Source: Anaerolinea sp. (GTDB lineage: Bacteria > Chloroflexota > Anaerolineae > UBA4142). Taken from it: a DNA stretch of 42,080 nt. The stretch lies in the NCBI GenBank assembly GCA_020722265.1, contig DYLA01000004.1, positions 1 through 42,080 of the forward strand, given 5' to 3'. The notes under the pieces are model-generated. The model was not told the DNA's origin and ran no database searches. It saw only the letters and a list, made by a program, of their open reading frames with translations. The number at the start of each line of letters is the position of its first letter. The stretch's first letter is position 1. The translations under genes were made by a program, and so were the position numbers. Positions 24,699-33,833 of the stretch are shown piece by piece.

Positions 24699-26312
24699 TT
24701 AATCCACGCGCATTACCAACCCCTCGTTCGGCGCGACCTCAAGATGCTGCAAGTCCACGTGACCGCGCCGCTGCATATCCGTCGCCATCTCGATGCGTGC
24801 TGTGCGCGCGACACGCGACAGATCGAGCGTGTGCGCCCGCGCGCCGAAATTCAGCGCGATGAGAAAGCGCGCCGCGCCCTCCGCCGTTCGCTCGTACGCG
24901 AAAATATCCGCCGCGCCCACGTCCACTGAACGATAGTCGCCAATGCACAACGCCGGCTCGGCGCGGCGCAAGCGCGTGAGCGCGCGATACAAACTCAGCA
25001 TCGAAGTCGGGTCTTGCGCTTGTCGCGCAACGTTGCGCGTCGCGTAATCGGGCGCAATCGGCAGCCAGGGTGTCACGCCGGCGCGCGTAAAGCCAGCGTT
25101 CGGGCTGGCGTCCCATTGCATCGGTGTTCGCTCTGGATCGCGTCCGACGATGGGCGCGATTTCCGGTTGATTGAGCGCGGGCGGGTCTTGGACGAACTCC
25201 GGCGGAATCGGCACATCCTCCATTCCGATTTCTTCGCCTTGGTACGTCGTTGGCGTGCCGCGCAGCGTGAGCAAGAGCATATTGGCGACGCGCGCTTGCG
25301 CTTGCCCGATGCGCGTCGCGACGCGATGGCGGTCGTGATTGCCGAGCACCCAGTTGCCCCACGCGCCGGGCGGCAGCGCGGCTGCGTAGGCGTCCACCGC
25401 GCGCCGGACGATTTGCGCGTCCCAGGGAAGGCGGATGAGTTGAAAGTTGAACGGCAGATGACATTCGTCCAGATGCTCGCCATAGTACTTGGCGAGTTCT
25501 TCGTTTGGTAGGTACGTTTCACCGACCATCACGCGGTCGGGGTACTCGTCCAGCGTGGCGCGCATCTGGCGAACGATGGCGTGGATGCCGTCTACGTTGC
25601 GGGAGTAGATGTGCCGCAGACGATAGTAGGGCTCGATGCCATCCCAGTTGGGATCGAGGGGTTCGTCGCGCAGTTGCGCGTCCTTGAGCAGATGGGTAAT
25701 CACGTCCACGCGAAAGCCGTCCACGCCGCGCGCGAGCCAAAAGCGCATCACGTCGAGTATCGCCGGCAGAACCTCCGGGTGGCGATAGTTCAAATCGGGC
25801 TGCTCTTTGACGAAGGTATGCAGGTAGTATTGCCCGGTGTGCGCGTCGAACTCCCACGCCGAGCCGCCAAAGTGGCTGAGCCAGTTGTTCGGCGGTCCGC
25901 CATCCGGCGCGGGATCGCGCCAGATGTACCAATCGCGCTTGGGGTTGTCGCGACTCGAACGACTCTCGATGAACCAGGGGTGTTCGTCGGAGGTGTGATT
26001 CGGCACGAGATCGAGGAGGACGCGCAAGCCGCGCGCGTGCGCCGCGTGCAACAGGCGGTCGAAATCCGCGAGCGTGCCAAAGAGCGGGTGGATGGCGCAA
26101 TAGTCGGACACGTCGTAGCCAAAGTCGCGCATCGGCGAGGGGTAGATCGGCGAAATCCAGATGGCGTCAATGCCGAGCGACACGAGATAATCGAGCCGCG
26201 CGGTGATGCCGGGCAAATCGCCGATGCCGTCGCCGTTGCTGTCTTGAAACGAACGCGGGTAGATTTGGTAGATGATGCCGCGCTGCCACCAGGGGAATTT
26301 CTCGATGAGCAT
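24699..26312 (-). CDS. GH13 alpha-glucosidase / oligo-1,6-glucosidase-like
   Basis: WWQRGIIYQIYPRSFQDSNGDGIGDLPGI, GVDGFRVDVITHL, NWVLGNHDRHRVATR. Confidence 0.95.
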   Translation of the reverse strand: MLIEKFPWWQRGIIYQIYPRSFQDSNGDGIGDLPGITARLDYLVSLGIDAIWISPIYPSPMRDFGYDVSDYCAIHPLFGTLADFDRLLHAAHARGLRVLLDLVPNHTSDEHPWFIESRSSRDNPKRDWYIWRDPAPDGGPPNNWLSHFGGSAWEFDAHTGQYYLHTFVKEQPDLNYRHPEVLPAILDVMRFWLARGVDGFRVDVITHLLKDAQLRDEPLDPNWDGIEPYYRLRHIYSRNVDGIHAIVRQMRATLDEYPDRVMVGETYLPNEELAKYYGEHLDECHLPFNFQLIRLPWDAQIVRRAVDAYAAALPPGAWGNWVLGNHDRHRVATRIGQAQARVANMLLLTLRGTPTTYQGEEIGMEDVPIPPEFVQDPPALNQPEIAPIVGRDPERTPMQWDASPNAGFTRAGVTPWLPIAPDYATRNVARQAQDPTSMLSLYRALTRLRRAEPALCIGDYRSVDVGAADIFAYERTAEGAARFLIALNFGARAHTLDLSRVARTARIEMATDMQRRGHVDLQHLEVAPNEGLVMRVD

Positions 26313-26318
26313 TTTCTC

Positions 26319-27710
26319 CTAGTTCCAAAAAGTAGGAAGATATTCGCGATACGTCGTCAGGTAATCGTCCAGGATTTGCTGTGCCACGTCCAGATCGGTG
26401 ATGGTCGGACTGAGCAGGAGACATTGGCGCGCGGTTTGCCGGTCGCCGTGCAGCACCGCGTCCACCCCCAGACGCGCCGCAGTGATTTCGCGCCGGCACA
26501 ATTCGGCAATCGGCTCGGGCAGCGCGCCGACGCTGAGGCCGCGCACGCCCGCGCCGGTCAAGACGCCGGGCACTTCGACGATCGCGCCGCCGGGCAGATT
26601 CGTGATGCAGCCGTCGTTCGGCACGTTCACCGCGAGCCAGTACCGATTCTCTGCGCCGGCGACACTTTCGATCACTTCGGCGGCGCCTTCGCTCTCGACG
26701 TTTCGCAGCGTGTCAATGCCGAGCGCGCCCGTGCCCATCTGCGCGATTCTCTCGCGCCCTTCGTCGCGTTGGCGACTGCGCGCGTCCCATTCGTAGAGTC
26801 CGATGGCGTACTTGTCCCAGGGCTTGGTGAGCGGGTCGCTGAGCCAGGGGAGGTACTCGCAAAGGTGCTGATCGCCCGGGATGGGGAACAGACCGAACGC
26901 GTCGAAGACGCGGCGTGTGAGCGGCTCAAAGTTCGGGTCGAAGGTTGCCCAGCGTTCGCGAAAGAGGGGATAGAGATCGCGCCCGGTGGCTTTTTCGCGG
27001 AGGGCGAGCATCCAGGTAAAGTGGTTGAGCCCAGCGGCTTGGATGTCCAGCAAGCGCAGGGCTTGGTCGCGAACGTGATGGCGCGGCGGCATCGTGGCGA
27101 TGGAGGCGCGCGTGTCCGTAAAGCCGGCGGGGACGTGTATCCCCAGATCGTCCGCCAGCACCTTGCCGACCATCGCGTACCCCGCGCCGATTTGATGACA
27201 CAGTCCGACGACGCGGATCGCGCTGTAGCGCGCGATCGCGTCGCAGATGCGCTGCATCGGATTCGTAAAGTTGATGAAGAGCGCGTTCGGACAAATCTGC
27301 TCCATTGCGCGGACGATCTCCATAATCGGCGTGAGGTTGCGTGCGGCGTGCGCGAATCCGCCCGGTCCGCCGTTTTCGGCGTAGGGTTGGCGAACGCCGT
27401 ACTTGAGGGGGATTTCGAAATCAGATTTCCAGAGGGTCTCGCGCGGCGTCACTTCGATGGCGCAGATGACGAACGCCGCGTCGCGCAAGGCGTCGGCGTG
27501 GTGCGTGTGCGCGGTGATGGTCATTTGCGCGCGCCAAGCGGTGTTGATGCGGCGCGCCAGACGTTCGACGCGCGCGAGCGTTTCGGCGTCGCGATCCACG
27601 AGCGCGAGGTGAGAGCCGCGCAAGCGTTCGCTCCGCAGTAGCGTGGCGAGGGTGTTCAGACCGAACACGTCGCTCCCCGCGCCGATGGCAACGATTTTGG
27701 TGGGTAGCAT
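26319..27710 (-). CDS. GH4 family alpha-glucosidase/alpha-galactosidase-like (NAD-dependent)
   Basis: KIVAIGAGSDVFGLNTLATLL, NALFINFTNPMQRICDAI, VGLCHQIGAGY. Confidence 0.92.
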   Translation of the reverse strand: MLPTKIVAIGAGSDVFGLNTLATLLRSERLRGSHLALVDRDAETLARVERLARRINTAWRAQMTITAHTHHADALRDAAFVICAIEVTPRETLWKSDFEIPLKYGVRQPYAENGGPGGFAHAARNLTPIMEIVRAMEQICPNALFINFTNPMQRICDAIARYSAIRVVGLCHQIGAGYAMVGKVLADDLGIHVPAGFTDTRASIATMPPRHHVRDQALRLLDIQAAGLNHFTWMLALREKATGRDLYPLFRERWATFDPNFEPLTRRVFDAFGLFPIPGDQHLCEYLPWLSDPLTKPWDKYAIGLYEWDARSRQRDEGRERIAQMGTGALGIDTLRNVESEGAAEVIESVAGAENRYWLAVNVPNDGCITNLPGGAIVEVPGVLTGAGVRGLSVGALPEPIAELCRREITAARLGVDAVLHGDRQTARQCLLLSPTITDLDVAQQILDDYLTTYREYLPTFWN

Positions 27711-27782
27711 CGAACACTCCGTGTGAGACGACTTGCGATGGCGTGAGATGGACTCATTATATCACGGCGCACGCGGAATGAT

Positions 27783-27824
27783 AAAAACGTGCGACGCACC
27801 CGCGCGGATGCGTCGCACGTTTTT
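27783..27824. terminator. Intrinsic terminator, 16-bp perfect stem
   Basis: AAAAACGTGCGACGCA-cccgcgcgga-TGCGTCGCACGTTTTT. Confidence 0.85.
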
Positions 27825-27834
27825 GCACTTTGGC

Positions 27835-29445
27835 TTACTTGCCCGGTGTCACCGTGGGGGTGAGTGTCGCTGTCGGCGTGATGGTGGTGGTCGGCACGGG
27901 CGGTTCTTTGTAGCCGGCAAAACTCACGTCGTCGAGATTCAGCAAGAACTCGCGATTGCCGAAGGCCCATTTTTTCCAGCCGCGCAAATAAATCGTCAGT
28001 GTCTCCGCCGGCGCGAAGAGGACGGTGCTGAACGAATTCATCTTTGTCGGTGATTCGCGATAGTCGGTGTGTCCCCAGGGAATCACCTGCCAGTTGTCCA
28101 CGTCGTTCCAGCGCGCGCACGCTGGGTCTGCGCCGATGAGATAGCCCCACTGCGCCGCGTAACTCCAATCGTCGAGTTGCTCCACTTTTTCGAACTCGCT
28201 GACGCGCAACACCCCTTGCGCGCTCAAATAGTACGACGCGTTCGGCGTCAGTCCGCTGACGATCTGGCAGATGCCGGCAAAGCGATCCGCTTCCTGATAC
28301 GGGTCGTGTTCGCCGTGCCCGATGGTGCTGATCTCGATCAACTGCGAGTGCTTGCCGCTGGAGACGACCGGCGCCCAGGTGTCATCGTAGAGTTGGTGGA
28401 TGACGTTGCGCCCGCCGTTGTTGAACCATTCCCACTTGAGGGCGACGCCGTCGGAACGAAAGCCCCCTTCAAAGTCGCCGTTCGCGAGGAATTCGACAAT
28501 CGGGACGACCTTGACCGACTGGGTGATCGTCGTCGTCTTGCCCAGGGCGTTCGTCACCTCGACCTTGAGCGTGCGCGTACCGGTGAACAGCGGTGTCCAG
28601 AGGAAATCAATCTGCTTCGTCAGTGGTCCGACGGCGTGCGTCTGGCTCGCAATCAATTTGTCTTCGTCGAATAGTTTCACCTGCGGCGCGCCGACCGCGT
28701 CGGAGAGGTTGACGCGAACGCGGAATGGTTTGGTCGTGTAAACAAAAGTCGGAGGGATCATCTCGACCGTCGGCGCTGCGCCTTCGGTAGGGATCGCGCC
28801 GACGAGACTGATCCCATCGAGGTTGACGTAGAGATCGCGCCCGTAGGTGGCGAACTTTTTGAGGACGCGGATGAAGAGAGTGATTTTGTTCGTTGGTGCG
28901 GTAAAGGTCGTTGTGAAATGCGAGAGGGGTCCGGGGCGTTGCCAATCGTAGGTGTCTTGCCAAGGTAGCGTCTTCCAATCTACCGCGCCCCAATCGGTAC
29001 CGCCGAAGGGATCAATTCCCCACTGGACGACGTACGCCCAGTTGTTCATATCCGGATCGGTGGGCAGCACGCGCAACATCCCGTGCAGTGTCAACGTGTA
29101 GGGCGTTCCCGCGACGACGGCGATGGTTTGGTAGATGCCGGCGTAGCGTTCCGGCTCGACGACATAGTACGGCATCGTGCTGATCTGGATGAGTTGCGAG
29201 TGTTTGCCGTTGAACGCGAACGCCGGGGCAGTGTCGTCTTGAAAGTGGTAGAACGCGTTGCCGCCGTTTTCAAAGCCGACCCAGTTGAGCGCGACGCCAT
29301 TCGCGCCAAACCCCTCTTCGAAATTGCCGTTGCTGAGGCGTTCGCCATAGCCACCGGCAGCGGTCACGGCGAACGTCAAGCCGAGCGCGAGCGCGAGCAG
29401 GGCGAGATAGAAAAACACGCGATACGGATTTGGGTGTGCGAACAT
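27835..29445 (-). CDS. Secreted protein with two tandem carbohydrate-binding-module-like repeats
   Basis: Signal peptide-like N-terminus; repeat 1 NGNFEEGFGANGVALNWVGFENGG...GKHSQLIQIST, repeat 2 NGDFEGGFRSDGVALKWEWFNNGG...GKHSQLIEIST; Thr-rich C-terminus. Confidence 0.75.
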   Translation of the reverse strand: MFAHPNPYRVFFYLALLALALGLTFAVTAAGGYGERLSNGNFEEGFGANGVALNWVGFENGGNAFYHFQDDTAPAFAFNGKHSQLIQISTMPYYVVEPERYAGIYQTIAVVAGTPYTLTLHGMLRVLPTDPDMNNWAYVVQWGIDPFGGTDWGAVDWKTLPWQDTYDWQRPGPLSHFTTTFTAPTNKITLFIRVLKKFATYGRDLYVNLDGISLVGAIPTEGAAPTVEMIPPTFVYTTKPFRVRVNLSDAVGAPQVKLFDEDKLIASQTHAVGPLTKQIDFLWTPLFTGTRTLKVEVTNALGKTTTITQSVKVVPIVEFLANGDFEGGFRSDGVALKWEWFNNGGRNVIHQLYDDTWAPVVSSGKHSQLIEISTIGHGEHDPYQEADRFAGICQIVSGLTPNASYYLSAQGVLRVSEFEKVEQLDDWSYAAQWGYLIGADPACARWNDVDNWQVIPWGHTDYRESPTKMNSFSTVLFAPAETLTIYLRGWKKWAFGNREFLLNLDDVSFAGYKEPPVPTTTITPTATLTPTVTPGK

Positions 29446-29501
29446 AGATGCCTCCGGGCGAGATGTGAAACGTCAAGCGAAACGCGTGGGGCGTTGGCGC
29501 T

Positions 29502-29855
29502 TTACGTTTTTCTCTTTTCGAGTTTGGCGCGCAGTTTGGCTTCGTGTGCGGCGCGCGCGTTTTCCGGCAGCACGCGTCCGACGTAGCGGGAGCGTGTGCG
29601 TCCACCTTCTTTCCAATAAGCGTACCAATAGGGACCGTGTGGGCAACGCGTGCAATTCGCTTTGCCGCAGCGGACGGTTTCGTAGCGGAAGGTGATCGAA
29701 CCAAAGGTCTGTTGCGCGTGGACGGCGGGGCGCGCCAAACTGGCGCGGCGTTCCTGAACGACGCGGCGCAATCGTTCATCAATCGCGCGCAGTTGTTCCA
29801 GTTCTTTCTCGCTGAGTTGCGTCAGAGGGTTGGAGGTTTGCTTTTTGCGTGGCAT
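29502..29855 (-). CDS. DUF6788-like small protein
   Basis: FRYETVRCGKANCTRCPHGPYWYAYWKEGGRTRSRYVG. Confidence 0.7.
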   Translation of the reverse strand: MPRKKQTSNPLTQLSEKELEQLRAIDERLRRVVQERRASLARPAVHAQQTFGSITFRYETVRCGKANCTRCPHGPYWYAYWKEGGRTRSRYVGRVLPENARAAHEAKLRAKLEKRKT

Positions 29856-29969
29856 AAGTTGACCGGCTGGGCTTGGCCTCGCTTGCGCATCCACGCGGTA
29901 GGAGGGGGAGTGGTAGGAGCGATTGTGACTCCATTGGGCTTATCCGAGAGCGCAGGTGCGACCGCGAGG

Positions 29970-30004
29970 CTTAGGTAACTACATTATAGCACACGTTACC
30001 TAAG
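29970..30004. promoter_or_regulatory. Operator-like palindrome CTTAGGTAAC-N15-GTTACCTAAG
   Basis: Perfect 10-bp arms flanking the minus-strand -10 TATAAT. Confidence 0.6.
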
Positions 30005-30011
30005 AGGTCAA
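29983..30011 (-). promoter_or_regulatory. Sigma70-like promoter TTGACC-N17-TATAAT (minus strand)
   Basis: Plus-strand ATTATA 29983-29988 and GGTCAA 30006-30011, 17-nt spacer. Confidence 0.6.
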
Positions 30012-30020
30012 GGGGGAAAT

Positions 30021-30113
30021 CTGGTGATTGCACATATCTGTTGCGCGGGCAGCCTGCCCGCTAGACCCGCGAGCGAGCCGCTTGCCCCACATTGAGATGT
30101 GTACAATCACCAG
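30021..30113. repeat. Imperfect 19-bp inverted repeat with internal GC hairpin
   Basis: CTGGTGATTGCACATATCT (30021-30039)/AGATGTGTACAATCACCAG (30095-30113), 17 of 19; internal GCGGGCAG-CC-TGCCCGC. Confidence 0.65.
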
Positions 30114-30158
30114 AAGCATTTGGTTGCGGCTATGCCGCATTATGCTATAATTGCCGCT

Positions 30159-32042
30159 ATGAAACGAGCATGCGAAACGATCGTAGGGTTGGCATTGCTG
30201 CTGCTCGCCGCCGCGCTGCGATTCTACCGACTCGACGCGCCAGACCTGTGGGGCGACGAGGCGTTCAGCATCTGGTTGAGCCAGCAACCGCTCGAGCGCG
30301 TAGTTGCCGGCGCGGCAGACACGCATCCACCCTTCTACCCGCTGCTCCTGTTCTTCTGGCTGCGCGTCGTCGGGGCGAGCGCGTTCGCCACGCGCGCGCT
30401 CGCCGCGCTGACGGGTATTCTCGCCGTTCCGCTGATTTTCGTTTTCGCGCGGCGCATCACTGCGCGTGCGCGCGTCGCGTGGTTTGCCGCGCTCCTGGCA
30501 GCAGTCTCGCCTCTCTTGATCTACTATAGTCAAGAGGCGCGGATGTATGAACTCGTCGCCGTGCTGGCGCTCGCGTCGAGTTATTTTGCCGCGCGCGTGT
30601 TGGAGCGGGGACGCGACGCAGGCGCGTATTTCGTCTCGACCGCGCTCGCGGTGTACACGCACTACTCGGCCTTCTTCAGCCTCGCCGCGCAAAATCTCTT
30701 CGCGCTCGCGCGGCTGCGGCGGGATCGTGCCGCGTGGTGGCGCTGGGTCGCGCTCCAAATCGCGCTCGTGCTCGCGTACGTCCCTTGGATTCTCGCGCAA
30801 GCCGGTTTTTTGCGCGGCAAGGCAAGCGCGCGCTGGGACGAATGGACCTGGCGCGGCGTCGAGATGATTTTTGGCAAAACGTTTCTCGCGTTCGGCATCG
30901 GCTTGACGCTCGATGCGCCACTCGCGCAGGTTTCGGCAGCCGCATTTCTGTTTTTTGCCGCGCTCGGCGCGTTCGCCATCTGGCGCGCGCGCGAACACTC
31001 GGCATGGCTCGCGCCGCTGTGCTTCGGCGTGCCGGTCGTGATCGCGTACCTCATCAACCCCGTGATGCCGTTCTTCTTCGAGCGCTACGTTCTCGTCGCA
31101 CTCCCCGGTTTCCTCGTCACGGTCGCGTTCGGATTGGACGCGCTCGCCACGCGCAGTTTTCGCGCAGCCATCGTCGCGACGATGGTGTTGCTGCTCGTCA
31201 ACGTGTTGGCGCTCGACAACTATTACCACAGCGAGGCGTACGCCAAAGGCAAGTACGGCAAGATGATGGCGTACGTCGCGGCGCGCGCACAGCCGGGCGA
31301 CGCGCTCATCCTAAACAATCCGCTGCAAAAACCGCTCTACCAGTACTATGCGCCGCGCGATGTGCCGGCGTTCTTCCTGCCCGATGGCGCGCCGCTGGAA
31401 GACCCGCAGACGCGGCAGCACCTCGCCGAGATTGCGGACGCGCACACGCGTCTGTGGCTGGTGATGTTCGGCAACCCGGCGGAGTACGATCCGACCGGTT
31501 ATCTGGAACGCTGGCTCGGCGCGCACGCGTTCCGCGCCTACTCCGATGGCTGGGTAGACGCGCGGCTCAGTCTGTACGTGATGCCGCGCGCCCAAACCGC
31601 GATTGGGCGCGACGCGCGCGCGACGCTCGGCGAGTACATCCAACTCATCGGCTATGCGCTCGACCGCGCGGAGATTTCGCCGGGAGAAACGCTCTTGCTG
31701 ACGCTGCGGTGGCAAACGACTGCGCCGCTGGACAAACGTTACACGGTCTTCACACACCTCATCGGCGAAACGAATCCGGCAACGCACTCGCCGGTGTGGG
31801 CGCAGATGGATAGCGAGCCGGTCGGCGGCTCGCGCCCGACGACGACGTGGCAGCCCGGCGAGACGATGGACGATCATTATGGTTTGCTCCTGCCCAAGGC
31901 CGCGCCGCCCGGCGAGTACCAAATCGAAATTGGAATGTACGATACAGCAACGCGCGTGCGCCTGCCGGTGTACGCTGCCGACGGCGCGCGCGTGCCGGAG
32001 GATCGCGTGCTGCTCGGCGCGGTACGCGTCAAGGCGCGGTAG
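30159..32042 (+). CDS. Glycosyltransferase family 39-like membrane protein with C-terminal beta domain
   Basis: LYRLDAPDLWGDEAFSIWLSQQPLERVVAGAADTHPPFYPLLLFFWL; multi-TM; leaderless-type start at 30159. Confidence 0.85.
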   Translation: MKRACETIVGLALLLLAAALRFYRLDAPDLWGDEAFSIWLSQQPLERVVAGAADTHPPFYPLLLFFWLRVVGASAFATRALAALTGILAVPLIFVFARRITARARVAWFAALLAAVSPLLIYYSQEARMYELVAVLALASSYFAARVLERGRDAGAYFVSTALAVYTHYSAFFSLAAQNLFALARLRRDRAAWWRWVALQIALVLAYVPWILAQAGFLRGKASARWDEWTWRGVEMIFGKTFLAFGIGLTLDAPLAQVSAAAFLFFAALGAFAIWRAREHSAWLAPLCFGVPVVIAYLINPVMPFFFERYVLVALPGFLVTVAFGLDALATRSFRAAIVATMVLLLVNVLALDNYYHSEAYAKGKYGKMMAYVAARAQPGDALILNNPLQKPLYQYYAPRDVPAFFLPDGAPLEDPQTRQHLAEIADAHTRLWLVMFGNPAEYDPTGYLERWLGAHAFRAYSDGWVDARLSLYVMPRAQTAIGRDARATLGEYIQLIGYALDRAEISPGETLLLTLRWQTTAPLDKRYTVFTHLIGETNPATHSPVWAQMDSEPVGGSRPTTTWQPGETMDDHYGLLLPKAAPPGEYQIEIGMYDTATRVRLPVYAADGARVPEDRVLLGAVRVKAR

Positions 32043-32045
32043 AGA

Positions 32046-33833
32046 ATGAACGCGGCGACGACGCAAACATCTGCGCGGCGATGGCGATTGGGCTTCCTGG
32101 GTATAGCCGCGTGGTTACTGCTCTTTATTTTGTGGCGCTTGCCGCAAATGTCGGCGCAGGACGACTACGCCGGCATCACCGCGCTGTGGATACTCGCGGG
32201 CGTCGCGTACGCGCTCGGCGTCGCGTCACCGGGAACAGCGCGGGGCGAGAGGCGCGCGGGGTGGTGCGCGCGCCCGTGCACCGCGCTCGCGCTTTTGGCG
32301 ATTGCGCTGCTCGCGCTCGTTTTGCGTGTGTGGGAGATCGGAACGATTCCCTTTACCCTTGCCGGCGACGAGGCGTCGCAAGGGCTGGAAGCGATCCGCA
32401 TCATCGAGGGAGAGATTCGCAGTCCATTCGTCACCGGTTGGTACGGCGTACCGACGCTCAGTTTCTTTTTCAACAGCCTCACCCTGCGCGCGTTCGGTTA
32501 CACGACGACGGCGCTGCGCCTCCCGTGGGCGCTCGTCGGCGTCGCGGCGGTACTCGTCACGTTCTGGCTGGTGACGCGGCTCAAGGGCGTTCGCTTGGGC
32601 CTCATCACTGCCGCGCTCGTCGCACTGTATCACTATCACATTCACTATTCGCGGCTCGGCTCGAACCAGATTGCGGACACGTTGTTCGTTTCGCTCGCGC
32701 TCTTTTTCTTTTGGCGCGCGCGGCAGTGCAACCGCCACTTGGATTGGGCGGGCGCGGGCGCGGTGTGTGGACTCGCCCTCTACTTTTACGCCGGCGCGCG
32801 CCTCGCGCCGATCGTTCTCGCGGCAGTGGTGTTATACTTGACCGCGTACGACTATCCACGATTCTGGCGCGAGCAACGCGGTGGTCTGCTCGTCGCGCTG
32901 GGCGCGTTTGTCATCGTCGGCGCGCCGATTTTGCAATACGCGCTCGCCTTCCCCGGCGAATTTCACGGGCGCGTGTTCGACACCGGCATCATTCAAAGCG
33001 GCTGGTTGGCTAACGAGACCGTCAAGACCGGTCTGAGCATTCCAACGCTGTTGTGGAATCAGTTTTTGCGCGGCACGCTCGCGTTCAATGTCTATCCCGA
33101 TACGCGCGTGTGGTACGGTTTGCGCACGCCGCTGCTCGATCCATTCTTCGGCGCGCTTTTTCTGCTGGGGCTGGGGTACGGCACCGTACGCGCCCTCGCG
33201 CCGCGCGGCGACCGGCGTCTCTTTCCGATGGTCGCGTGGTGGTGGGGCGGCGCGCTGCTGGGTGGGATGCTCACCGAAAGTCCACCGTCGAGTCAGCGAC
33301 TCATCACACTCTCCGTACCGACGTGCTTTTTCATCGCGCTCGCGCTGACGCGCCTCGGCGCGCTCTGCCGACGCGTGACGCGGCGATTTCCGACGAGACT
33401 TTATCTGGTTGGTGCGGTCATACTCTTTGGCGCGATCAGTCTCAACACGTATTTCGTAGATTACACCCCGCGCCGAATCTACGGCGGCTGGCTCGCGGAA
33501 GCCGCGACGATGCTCGCGCCGCGTCTGAACGAACTCAAGGCGACGCATCGCATCTATTTCGTCGGCGCGCCGACGGCGTACTGGGGCTTTGCGACCTTTC
33601 CCTTTCTCGTCCCCGCCGCCGACGCGCGCGATCTACTCGAACCGCTCCCGCAGCCCGTTCCGTCCGATTGGGTGACGCGCGAGCGCGGCGCCACCTTCAT
33701 CTTCGTCGCGGCGCGAATGTCCGAACTGAAATTCGCGCAAGCCACGTTCCCGCGCGGCGAGTTGCAAGAAATTCGCGCGGCAGAGGATAATCGCGTGCTC
33801 GCGCTGCTCTATGTGGTGCCGCCCAACCGATGA
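32046..33833 (+). CDS. Glycosyltransferase family 39-like membrane protein
   Basis: EIGTIPFTLAGDEASQGLEAIRIIEGEIRSPFVTGWYGVPTLSFFF, multi-TM. Confidence 0.83.
   Translation: MNAATTQTSARRWRLGFLGIAAWLLLFILWRLPQMSAQDDYAGITALWILAGVAYALGVASPGTARGERRAGWCARPCTALALLAIALLALVLRVWEIGTIPFTLAGDEASQGLEAIRIIEGEIRSPFVTGWYGVPTLSFFFNSLTLRAFGYTTTALRLPWALVGVAAVLVTFWLVTRLKGVRLGLITAALVALYHYHIHYSRLGSNQIADTLFVSLALFFFWRARQCNRHLDWAGAGAVCGLALYFYAGARLAPIVLAAVVLYLTAYDYPRFWREQRGGLLVALGAFVIVGAPILQYALAFPGEFHGRVFDTGIIQSGWLANETVKTGLSIPTLLWNQFLRGTLAFNVYPDTRVWYGLRTPLLDPFFGALFLLGLGYGTVRALAPRGDRRLFPMVAWWWGGALLGGMLTESPPSSQRLITLSVPTCFFIALALTRLGALCRRVTRRFPTRLYLVGAVILFGAISLNTYFVDYTPRRIYGGWLAEAATMLAPRLNELKATHRIYFVGAPTAYWGFATFPFLVPAADARDLLEPLPQPVPSDWVTRERGATFIFVAARMSELKFAQATFPRGELQEIRAAEDNRVLALLYVVPPNR

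Noticed and set aside
25581-27641. 686-aa plus-strand ORF antisense to GH13/GH4
   Set aside because: Antisense to two unambiguous glycoside hydrolase genes; no motif; typical GC-rich shadow ORF.
30000-31229. 409-aa minus-strand ORF
   Set aside because: Composition (RERDEE-rich) is the mirror of hydrophobic codons in the GT39-like gene on the plus strand; not a credible protein.
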